From Caulobacteraceae bacterium (GTDB lineage: Bacteria > Pseudomonadota > Alphaproteobacteria > Caulobacterales > Caulobacteraceae): DNA of 34,195 bases. Position numbers and translations under genes: made by a program. The notes under the pieces were generated by a model. It saw only the letters and a list, made by a program, of their open reading frames with translations, was not told the origin of the DNA and did not search any database. The DNA is taken from assembly GCA_019746095.1 (NCBI GenBank), contig JAIESL010000093.1, forward strand, positions 1 through 34,195, given 5' to 3'. Of this stretch, positions 25,599 to 32,362 are shown piece by piece; the stretch's first letter is position 1, and the number at the start of each line of letters is the position of its first letter.

Positions 25599-28500
25599 CT
25601 AGTGAAAATCCCGCGACCCCGGCAGCACCTGCACATCCCGCGGATGCCGTCCCCGCGCCGGGGCGTGGCCTGAGCCCGGGGCGCTATCGGGCGTCAGGTC
25701 CCCCAGCATCGGAGTCCAGTCCTCCAGATGGTCGACGACCAGATGGGTCACCCCCTCGGCCGTCTGGACCTTGCCCCGCGCCAGCACCATGCGGGCCCCC
25801 ATCGCCACAGGCCGGAAGCGTTCGAACACATCGGGCCAGAGGACCAGATTGGCCACGCCGGTCTCGTCCTCGAGGGTCATGAAACAGACGCCCTTGGCCG
25901 TGCCGGGCCGCTGGCGCACCAGCACCACCCCGCCGACCATGACGCGCCGGCCGTTCGGGCGCGCCGGGTAGTCTTTCGCCGTCAACGCCCCGACGCCCGT
26001 CAGCCGGTCGCGCAGGAAGCTGACCGGATGGCCCTTCAGCGACAGGCGGAGGGTCTGGTAGTCGCCGACCACCTCCTCCGACGGGGCCAGCAGCGGCAGG
26101 GCCTCGGGCGGGCGGCCGTCGGCCTCGTTCAGCCCCATGGCCTCGAACAGGGGGGCGGAGGACGCCGGGGCCGCGCCCCTGGCCGCCCACACCCCCTGCC
26201 GCCGGGTCAGGCCCAGGGAGCCGTAAGCATCCGCCTCGGCCAGCCGGTCGAGCGCCGGGGGCGTCAGGGCGGCGCGGCGGCGCAGATCGTCGAGGTCGAG
26301 GAAGGGGCCGTCCGCCCGCGCTTCCATGATCGCCTCGGCCCAGTCCCGGCGGAAGCCGTCGATGGAGCGCATCCCCAGCCGCAGGGCGTGACGGCGGCGG
26401 CGCGGGCGGGGTTCCAGGGAGGCGTCCCAGTCGCTGGCGTTCACATCGGGGTGCCGCATCTCGACCCCGTGCTCACGCGCGTCGCGGACGATCTGGGCCG
26501 GGGCGTAGAAGCCCATCGGCTGGCTGTTCAGAAGACAGGCGGCGAAGACGTCCGGGTACAGCCATTTCACCCAGGCCGAGACATAGACCAGATGGGCGAA
26601 GGAACAGGCGTGGCTCTCGGGAAAGCCGTATTCGCCGAACCCCTTGATCTGGTTGAAACAGTTCTGGGCGAAGTCGGCCTCATAGCCGCGCGCGATCATC
26701 CGCCCGACCATCTTCTCCTCGAAATTGCCGATGGTGCCGTTGTGCCGGAAGGTGGCCATGGCCCGGCGCAGGCCGTTGGCCTCCTCGCCGGTGAATTCGG
26801 CCGCGACCATGGCGATCTTCATCGCCTGTTCCTGGAACAGGGGCACGCCGAGCGTCTTGCGCAGCACATTGGCCAGTTCGTCCGGATCGGCGGCCGAACC
26901 CGGCATGGAGAAGCGGTAGCTGCCCGGCCCGTGCCGCGCCTCATGGGCCCGCCGCTCCAGCCGCCGCTGCAGATAGGGGTGCACCATATTGCCCTGGATC
27001 GGACCGGGCCGGACGATGGCGACCTGGACCACCAGATCGTAGAATTCGACCGGCCGCAGGCGCGGCAGCATCGACATCTGGGCCCGGCTCTCGACCTGGA
27101 AGACGCCCACCGAATCCGCCCGGCACAGCATGCGATAGACCCCGCGCCGCTCGACCGGCACGGCGGCGGTGTCGGGCAGGGGCCGGCCATAGGTCTCGCC
27201 GATCATACGGAAGGCCCGCTTCATCGCCGTCAGCATGCCCAGCGCCAGCACATCGACCTTCATCAGCTTGAGGAAGTCGATGTCGTCCTTGTCCCATTCG
27301 ATGAAGGTCCGGTCGGCCATGGCCGCATTGCCGATCGGCACGATCTCGATCAGCGGCGTCTGGCTGAGCACGAAGCCGCCGACGTGCTGGCTGAGATGGC
27401 GGGGGAATTGGATCAGCTCGGCGGTCAGTTCGAGGGCCAGTTTCATGCGCACGTCGTCGCGGCTCAGACCGGCGCGATCGACATGTTCGTCCTTCACCCC
27501 GGCCCCCCAGGAGCCCCAGACGGTGTCGGCCATGCGGGCGGTGACGTCCTCGGTCAGGCCCAGGGCCTTGCCTACATCGCGGATCGCCGAGCGGGGGCGG
27601 TAGTGGATGATGGTCGCCACAATCCCCGCCCGGTCGCGGCCGTAGCGCTGATAGACATACTGCATCACCTGTTCGCGCCGCTCGTGCTCGAAATCGACGT
27701 CGATGTCGGGCGGCTCGGAGCGGTTGGCGGAGATGAACCGTTCGATCAGAACCTCCTGCCGGGTGGGATCGACATTGGTGATGCCCAGACAGAAGCAGAT
27801 CACCGAATTGGCCGCCGATCCCCGGCCCTGACACAGGATCGGATCGGGCCGGGACCGGGCCCAGGCGACGATGTCGTGGACGGTCAGGAAATAGGGGGCG
27901 TAGCGAAGCTCGCGGACCAGCCGGAGCTCCTTGAGGATGATCGCCCGGATCGCCTTCGGAACGCCGCCGGGCCAGCGCGACCGGGCCCCCTTCAGTGTCA
28001 GCCGGGCCAGCCAGCCCTGGGCGGAATAGCCCGCCGGGACCGGTTCGTCAGGGTACTGATAGCTGAGCTCCCGCAGCGAGAAGGTGCAGGCCCGTGCCAC
28101 CGCCATGGTCCGCTCCAGCGCCGCCTCATGCCCCCGGAACAGCCGTGCCATCTGGGCCGGCGACTTCAGATGGCGCTCGGCATTGGCCTGCAGCCGCCGC
28201 CCGGCCCTGTCGATCGTCGTGCCCTCGCTGATGCAGGTCAGGACGTCCTGCAGCGTGCGCCGGTCGGGGTGGTGGTACAGCACCGCATTGGTCGCGATCA
28301 TCGGTGCCCCGGTACGCTGCGCCATGGCCGCCAGCTGGTTAATCCGCGCACGGTCATCGCCCCGCCACAGCGGTGCCGCCGCCAGATACAGATCGTCCGG
28401 CCAGCGCCTTCGCCAGGCTGCCAGCCGCGCCTCGAAGGCCGCATCGGGGCGTTCCGGCGCGGGCACCAGGGCGATCATCCCCTCGCCCAGCGCCAGCGTC

Positions 28501-28892
28501 TGTTCGAACGTGAGCCGCGTCTCGGCTTTTTCGATGCGTGTCTCCTCCCCATCGCTGCGCGACGGTGAGGAGACGGAAAAGGCCTCGCTCTTGCCCAGGG
28601 ACAGCAGGCGGCACAGGCGGCCGTAAGCGGCGCGGTCGCGCGGGAAGACGATCAGCTCGGTCCCGTCGGTAAGGCCCAGCCGCGACCCCACGACCAGCGG
28701 GAGGTCGACGGCCTCGGCCCCCATCAGGGCACGAACCATCCCCGCCAGGGTATTGCGGTCCGCCACCCCGACGGCGGCCAGACCGAGGGCTTTCGCCTGA
28801 TGCATCAATTCGGCGGGGTGCGACGCCCCTTCCAGAAAGCTGAAATTGGTCATGGCCCCGAGCTCGGCGTAGTCGCCGTCCCAGCCGATCAC
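25599..28892 (-). CDS. dnaE2: Error-prone DNA polymerase DnaE2 (ImuC)
   Basis: The catalytic subunit of the damage-induced mutasome, a C-family DNA polymerase for translesion synthesis. An N-terminal PHP domain (YAELGAMTNFSFLEGASHP, GVADRNTLAGMVRA) precedes the palm; catalytic aspartates lie in PPDIDVDF (396-401 region). The helix-hairpin-helix and a C-terminal OB fold (VMVGGVVLVRQRPGTAKGVCFMTLED) follow. Length 1097 fits DnaE2. GTG 28892 overlaps the imuB stop as GTGA; an in-frame GTG at 28913 is the alternative. A palindromic repeat interrupts the PHP domain in frame (see 28540-28574). It normally forms an operon with imuA and imuB under LexA; here the operon is broken upstream of imuB. Confidence 0.95.
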   Translation of the reverse strand: MIGWDGDYAELGAMTNFSFLEGASHPAELMHQAKALGLAAVGVADRNTLAGMVRALMGAEAVDLPLVVGSRLGLTDGTELIVFPRDRAAYGRLCRLLSLGKSEAFSVSSPSRSDGEETRIEKAETRLTFEQTLALGEGMIALVPAPERPDAAFEARLAAWRRRWPDDLYLAAAPLWRGDDRARINQLAAMAQRTGAPMIATNAVLYHHPDRRTLQDVLTCISEGTTIDRAGRRLQANAERHLKSPAQMARLFRGHEAALERTMAVARACTFSLRELSYQYPDEPVPAGYSAQGWLARLTLKGARSRWPGGVPKAIRAIILKELRLVRELRYAPYFLTVHDIVAWARSRPDPILCQGRGSAANSVICFCLGITNVDPTRQEVLIERFISANRSEPPDIDVDFEHERREQVMQYVYQRYGRDRAGIVATIIHYRPRSAIRDVGKALGLTEDVTARMADTVWGSWGAGVKDEHVDRAGLSRDDVRMKLALELTAELIQFPRHLSQHVGGFVLSQTPLIEIVPIGNAAMADRTFIEWDKDDIDFLKLMKVDVLALGMLTAMKRAFRMIGETYGRPLPDTAAVPVERRGVYRMLCRADSVGVFQVESRAQMSMLPRLRPVEFYDLVVQVAIVRPGPIQGNMVHPYLQRRLERRAHEARHGPGSYRFSMPGSAADPDELANVLRKTLGVPLFQEQAMKIAMVAAEFTGEEANGLRRAMATFRHNGTIGNFEEKMVGRMIARGYEADFAQNCFNQIKGFGEYGFPESHACSFAHLVYVSAWVKWLYPDVFAACLLNSQPMGFYAPAQIVRDAREHGVEMRHPDVNASDWDASLEPRPRRRRHALRLGMRSIDGFRRDWAEAIMEARADGPFLDLDDLRRRAALTPPALDRLAEADAYGSLGLTRRQGVWAARGAAPASSAPLFEAMGLNEADGRPPEALPLLAPSEEVVGDYQTLRLSLKGHPVSFLRDRLTGVGALTAKDYPARPNGRRVMVGGVVLVRQRPGTAKGVCFMTLEDETGVANLVLWPDVFERFRPVAMGARMVLARGKVQTAEGVTHLVVDHLEDWTPMLGDLTPDSAPGSGHAPARGRHPRDVQVLPGSRDFH
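28540..28574. repeat. Palindromic repeat inserted in frame within dnaE2
   Basis: Two 16-nt arms, GTCTCCTCCCCATCGC and GCGACGGTGAGGAGAC, pair at 14 of 16 positions around a 3-nt loop (28556-28558). In the dnaE2 frame it encodes SPSRSDGEET, a low-complexity insert between LCRLLSLGK and LTFEQTLALGEG of the PHP domain, where related polymerases have a short loop. It looks like a mobile palindromic element tolerated within a protein; copies elsewhere in the genome cannot be checked here. Confidence 0.6.
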
Positions 28893-30664
28893 GGCAGGAC
28901 CCCGTGCATCCACCAGGAGGGCGCGCGCTCATCCGGGGCACCGGAATATTCGCGGCCATACAGCCCCTCGCGGAACAGCCAGTAGCGGCCGCCCGCGTCA
29001 TCCTCGACGCGGTAATAATCCCGGGTGCGGACCTGCCGGTCATCGGGGCGGGGCCGCCACCATTCGGGCGACAGACGTTCGGGCCCGTCGGCGCGCGTTA
29101 CCCGCCGCGAAAGCCGGCGCCAGGTGAAACGGGCCGGGGCCCCGTCAGGCAGTTCGGCAATGGCCTCCACCGGCTCGGGCGGATCGAGCAGCAGGAGGGG
29201 CCGACGTCCAGCGTGGTCGTTCGCCGCCGTCGGCGACCGCCACAGTGCCGGCCGCCAGCGCTCGGCCCGTTCGGGAATCCAGCTGTCGGTCGGCTCGGAT
29301 GTCAGCACCCGGTCCTCGCCCAGCCGCGCCGTCAGCCGGTCGATCAGGGTGGCCAGACTTTCGGCCTGTTTCGCCTCGGCCTCGCTTTCCAGCGCCCCCT
29401 GTCGCGCCGTCATGGCCTCGACCGTGTCGGCGGTCAGCATCAGGGCGTCCAGGCCGAAGCCGAGCTCCAGCCGGCCCAGCCCCGCCTCGCGGAACAGCCG
29501 CAGCCAGATGCCGGCGTCCCGGCCAGGCCGGCCCATCCGCACCGACAACTGCGTCGTACCCCCGTCCGAGCGGAAGCCGGTCAGGGTCAGGGCCTTCGCC
29601 CCCTGACCGTCGCGCACCAGAGGGGCGGACAGGTCGGCGGCCAGTTCCGCCAGCCGCGCCGTCACCCCCTCGATATCCTCGACCGGCTCCATCCAGGTCC
29701 GCCAGGCCCGGTATTTCGGCGGCGGCCTCACCGGCGTCAGGGCCTCGCCCGCAAAGCCCAGCGCCTGATCCAGCCGCTGCACCAGCCCCACGCCCGCCCC
29801 GTCGCGGAAGCGCCGCGCCAGTCCTGCGCGCGGCATGGGATAGAGGTCGCCGATCCGCTTCAGCCCGAACCGCCGCGCCTGGGCCAGGGTCCGGTCATCG
29901 ATGCGCAGGGCCTCGACCGGCAGGCAGGCCAGCCGGTCGCGGACCGTCTCCTCGTCGGCAATCGCCCCCTCGCCCCCGGCCCCGCTCCAGCGCGCCAGGG
30001 CCCAGGCCGCACCGGGCGTGGGAGCCAGGGCGACACGGGCCCGCGCCCCGGCCTCGGCCAGCCGCTCGCGGATCTGGGCCAGCAGCGCCACCTCGCCGCC
30101 GAACAGATGGGTCGCACCCGTGACGTCGAGGAACAGGCCCTCCAGCCCCGCCGTCGCCGGATCGAGACTGACCGAGGGCGACCAGCGCTCGGCCCAGACC
30201 GCCAGCGCCGTCAGGGCGCGGACGTCGGCCTCGGGGTCAGCGGGCCTGCAGATCAGTTGCGGGATCATGGCCCGGGCGTCGGCCTGGGTCTGGCCCCGGC
30301 GCAGGCCGGCCCGACGCGCGGCGGGATTGAGGGCGTGCAGGATCGCTGCGCCCCGACTGTTCTTCAGGACCAGGGCGAAGGGAGTCTGCGGATCAAGGGC
30401 GGGGTCAGGCGGCGAGGCCGGACGGCGCGCCCGCGTGGCTGATCGCCGCCAGACCGTCACCGGCCAGTCGATCAGCCAGACGGAGACGATGCGTCTTTCA
30501 TTTAGGATTGCGGAATGCAGCCTAGATACCCACGTAACATATTGGACTGATTGGTGTTTTAAACGATTTTCAGAATCGTTTTGGACGCCGAAAACCACCT
30601 CCCTGTCGCTTAAAATACCGGCGAATACCGGTGTTTTCGGCGTCGCTGATACGAGCCGTATCAC
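28889..30664 (-). CDS. imuB: ImuB, Y-family-like mutasome protein with replaced 5' end
   Basis: ImuB is an inactive Y-family polymerase relative that bridges DnaE2, ImuA and the sliding clamp. Conserved parts include RRIVSVWLIDWPVTVW at the head, PFALVLKNSRGAAILHALNPAARRAGLRRGQ, the LFLDVTGATHLFGGE segment, the helix-hairpin-helix and the C-terminal REGLYGREYSG. Homology begins at about 30496. Upstream the frame stays open into AT-rich foreign DNA without a credible start: the nearest are a CTG at 30520 and a GTG at 30664, neither with a good ribosome binding site. The native start and upstream imuA are missing, apparently displaced by the integrated element. The coding body looks intact, but its expression is doubtful. 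Confidence 0.85.
   Translation of the reverse strand: MIRLVSATPKTPVFAGILSDREVVFGVQNDSENRLKHQSVQYVTWVSRLHSAILNERRIVSVWLIDWPVTVWRRSATRARRPASPPDPALDPQTPFALVLKNSRGAAILHALNPAARRAGLRRGQTQADARAMIPQLICRPADPEADVRALTALAVWAERWSPSVSLDPATAGLEGLFLDVTGATHLFGGEVALLAQIRERLAEAGARARVALAPTPGAAWALARWSGAGGEGAIADEETVRDRLACLPVEALRIDDRTLAQARRFGLKRIGDLYPMPRAGLARRFRDGAGVGLVQRLDQALGFAGEALTPVRPPPKYRAWRTWMEPVEDIEGVTARLAELAADLSAPLVRDGQGAKALTLTGFRSDGGTTQLSVRMGRPGRDAGIWLRLFREAGLGRLELGFGLDALMLTADTVEAMTARQGALESEAEAKQAESLATLIDRLTARLGEDRVLTSEPTDSWIPERAERWRPALWRSPTAANDHAGRRPLLLLDPPEPVEAIAELPDGAPARFTWRRLSRRVTRADGPERLSPEWWRPRPDDRQVRTRDYYRVEDDAGGRYWLFREGLYGREYSGAPDERAPSWWMHGVLP
30561..30662. repeat. Cluster of inverted and direct repeats at the element end (putative att/arm sites)
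   Basis: Four symmetric structures lie between imuB and the integrase. AAACGATT-TTCAG-AATCGTTT (30561-30581) is a perfect dyad with a 5-nt centre. GACGCCGAAAAC (30584-30595) recurs inverted as GTTTTCGGCGTC (30633-30644). AATACCGG is directly repeated at 30614-30621 and 30624-30631, ten bases apart. GATACG-AGC-CGTATC (30648-30662) is a perfect dyad 16 nt before the integrase ATG. Such density is typical of recombinase core/arm sites or operators of an integrase gene. Confidence 0.55.
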
Positions 30665-30678
30665 TTGAATTACCGCCG

Positions 30679-31950
30679 ATGCCCGACCGAAAGAATTTGA
30701 CCGATGCTTATGTGGCGACCCTCACGTGCCCGCCAGATAAGGCCCGCTTCTGCGTAACCGACGCTGCTGGCGGCCTCATGGTAACCGTAGAACAGAACGG
30801 GAACAAGCGCTGGCGTTGGCGTCGTGGTTCGCAGATGTCGTTGATCACAATCGGTGACCCGGATCGTCTCTCATATCAGGCTGCGCTCGAAGTCTGCGCG
30901 AGACTGGAGCGGGCATGGCGCGATGGGACCGACCCCAGATCGGTAGTCTTATTCCCAGAGCGGAATGTCACCGTCGGCGATGTGCTTGATCACCACATAG
31001 CGAAGGTGAAAACGCCGACCAATGCCGAGACCATCCGCACAATGACCTCAGCCTATAAGCCGCTGAGGGCAAGCTTTGGATTGATGCCCGCAGTCGATTT
31101 CGAGCGGAAGCATCTCATCGCTTTCCTTGAAGACGACTATGAGAATCGTCAGGGCGCTGCACGATCACTCGTGAGATGCCTCACTGCCGCATTCACAATG
31201 GCCTGCGCCGGAACCCACCGACTTCTCCCCACCCTGCCCCATGGTAATCCGGCCAAAGGAATCCTCGCCGAGGTAAAGTTCCAGCGGAAGACGAAGCCGG
31301 CCTCCTACGCCAAATCACTGGAAGGGGAGGAAATTCGAGACATCCTGAGCGCTATCGAAGCGCTCAAGATAGAGGGCCGCCACGAATGGCTCGGTCTGAC
31401 GATCATTGAACTGGTTTTGCTCACCGGCGCTCGGCCTTCGGAAATCCAAAGCCTTCGATGGGACGAGTTCTCGAAAGAGAAGGGTATGACCGTCATCACC
31501 AAGAGACGTCACAAGAGATCACACGCCACCGATAAGCCTCGCCAAATCATACTCAGCGAAGTGGCGGACGGAGTGATCGGTCGCGTCCGCGAACACCACC
31601 ACTCAAAGTCCCTCGCTGGTGAATGGCTCTTCCCCAGATCAGCACAATACAAGAAGGCTCGTGCAGACCACATAACTACCGCTTACCATTTCGCAAAACT
31701 GGTATCAGAACGTTCTAGAGTTGACTTCACCGTTTACAATCTTCGCTCAATCTACATAAATCACTCGATAGCCGTGCTGGGTCACTCATTCCTCAAGTGC
31801 ATTGCGGAAAATGTCGGGCATGAGTCCACGGCAACCACCCAGAAGCACTATATGGCTACAAAGATGAGCGACAAATTGTTTTCAATTGCAAAAACTGGTG
31901 AGGCGTTCGGTGATTTGTCGTCTTCAAATCAGAACAAGTCTTGTTTGTAA
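30679..31950 (+). CDS. Tyrosine recombinase/integrase of the element
   Basis: A 423-residue site-specific recombinase. The N-terminus has a P4-integrase-like arm-binding domain (GGLMVTVEQNGNKRWRWRRG), followed by a SAM-like core-binding domain and the catalytic domain: Arg252 in TGARPSE, a Y-x-x-R box (Tyr353, Arg356 in VYNLRS), His381 in GHES and nucleophile Tyr391 in KHYM. In most relatives the third position is His in H-x-x-R; here it is Tyr. ATG 30679 is the only start that leaves out the repeats upstream; no strong ribosome binding site is seen. It reads away from imuB into the element. It presumably inserted the element at the imuB 5' end. Confidence 0.92.
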   Translation: MPDRKNLTDAYVATLTCPPDKARFCVTDAAGGLMVTVEQNGNKRWRWRRGSQMSLITIGDPDRLSYQAALEVCARLERAWRDGTDPRSVVLFPERNVTVGDVLDHHIAKVKTPTNAETIRTMTSAYKPLRASFGLMPAVDFERKHLIAFLEDDYENRQGAARSLVRCLTAAFTMACAGTHRLLPTLPHGNPAKGILAEVKFQRKTKPASYAKSLEGEEIRDILSAIEALKIEGRHEWLGLTIIELVLLTGARPSEIQSLRWDEFSKEKGMTVITKRRHKRSHATDKPRQIILSEVADGVIGRVREHHHSKSLAGEWLFPRSAQYKKARADHITTAYHFAKLVSERSRVDFTVYNLRSIYINHSIAVLGHSFLKCIAENVGHESTATTQKHYMATKMSDKLFSIAKTGEAFGDLSSSNQNKSCL

Positions 31951-32296
31951 TTGTAATTCTTACGTGGCTTCTCCTATTCGCCTTCGGCTCATAGTCAAAC
32001 CCGACGCACCACCTCAGTCACTGACGTGACTTTCGCCGGATATTTGAAGCTATGTTGTGGTCAAGAAAGCCCATCGGATAAACCCAGCGCGAAGTCACGG
32101 CGCAGGCGTGGCTGAAGGGCTACGACGTGTCTGAACAAGCCGAAGGCGAAGTGAAGAGACTCGTCTCACAAATGTGCATTCATGTTCTTAAACAGTATTA
32201 AGGAAGGATATTGCACATATTTGATCCGCTTCGCGCGGTCTCAAGAGTCAAAGAATTCCGCACAATGTTATAAATAGTATTGTGGAGGTCAACTCC
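31951..32296. other. Gene-free stretch of 346 nt with control signals at its right end
   Basis: I see no convincing gene here. The DNA is AT-rich at both ends. A short frame without an acceptable start ends at 32201. The right end carries the 24-bp dyad and -10-like sequence described at 32261-32284 and a strong ribosome binding site. No terminator with a T-tract is visible after the integrase. The stretch could hold the promoter of the helicase operon or an origin; no iterons were seen. Confidence 0.4.
32261..32284 (+). promoter_or_regulatory. 24-bp dyad with -10-like core upstream of the leader ORF
   Basis: CACAAT (32261-32266) and ATTGTG (32279-32284) are perfect inverted arms around an AT-rich centre containing TATAAA (32269-32274). 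The right arm directly precedes the GGAGG ribosome binding site. Placement suggests a repressor site over the -10 of the leader-helicase transcript. No good -35 is visible. Confidence 0.4.
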
Positions 32297-32362
32297 ATGA
32301 AAAGGGGGCTGGACCATCAGTCCGAGCCCCCAAAGGCCAGTCATTCGAAAGGTGGCCCATGA
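32297..32362 (+). CDS. 21-residue leader peptide overlapping the helicase start
   Basis: A tiny frame begins with ATG 8 nt after GGAGG (32284-32288), the strongest ribosome binding site of the element, and ends with TGA overlapping the next ATG (ATGA at 32359-32362). The peptide is polar and basic (begins MKRGLDHQSEPP, ends SKGGP) and has no run of a single amino acid. Most of its coding RNA is folded in two hairpins (next entry), so ribosome passage over it would control access to the helicase start. It looks like a coupling leader rather than a functional protein. Confidence 0.5.
   Translation: MKRGLDHQSEPPKASHSKGGP
32304..32357 (+). promoter_or_regulatory. Double hairpin in the leader RNA covering the helicase ribosome binding site
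   Basis: Hairpin 1 pairs GGGGGCTGGAC (32304-32314) with GTCC-G-AGCCCCC (32320-32331): 11 bp, one bulged G, 5-nt loop. On the opposite strand it is followed by TTTTC and would act as an intrinsic terminator for leftward transcription. Hairpin 2 pairs GGCCA (32335-32339) with TGGCC (32353-32357), covering the Shine-Dalgarno AGGTGG (32350-32355) before ATG 32359. Translation of the leader would open both. Confidence 0.5.

Noticed and set aside
25728..28568. Open frame of 946 codons antisense to dnaE2
   Set aside because: dnaE2 on the other strand has all polymerase motifs; the antisense product is a codon-bias shadow rich in His, Gln, Gly and Pro.
28904..30442. Open frame of 512 codons antisense to imuB
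   Set aside because: Same reason: high-GC shadow of a conserved gene, without any family motif.
30480..30680. tRNA gene or tRNA fragment as attachment site
   Set aside because: No cloverleaf or T-loop sequence could be found; the conserved flank is the imuB reading frame.
32127..32201. Short frame starting GTG with AAGGG 6 nt upstream, 24 residues
   Set aside because: Too short, no family, no coupling to neighbours; it may be the remnant of a longer gene but nothing supports this.
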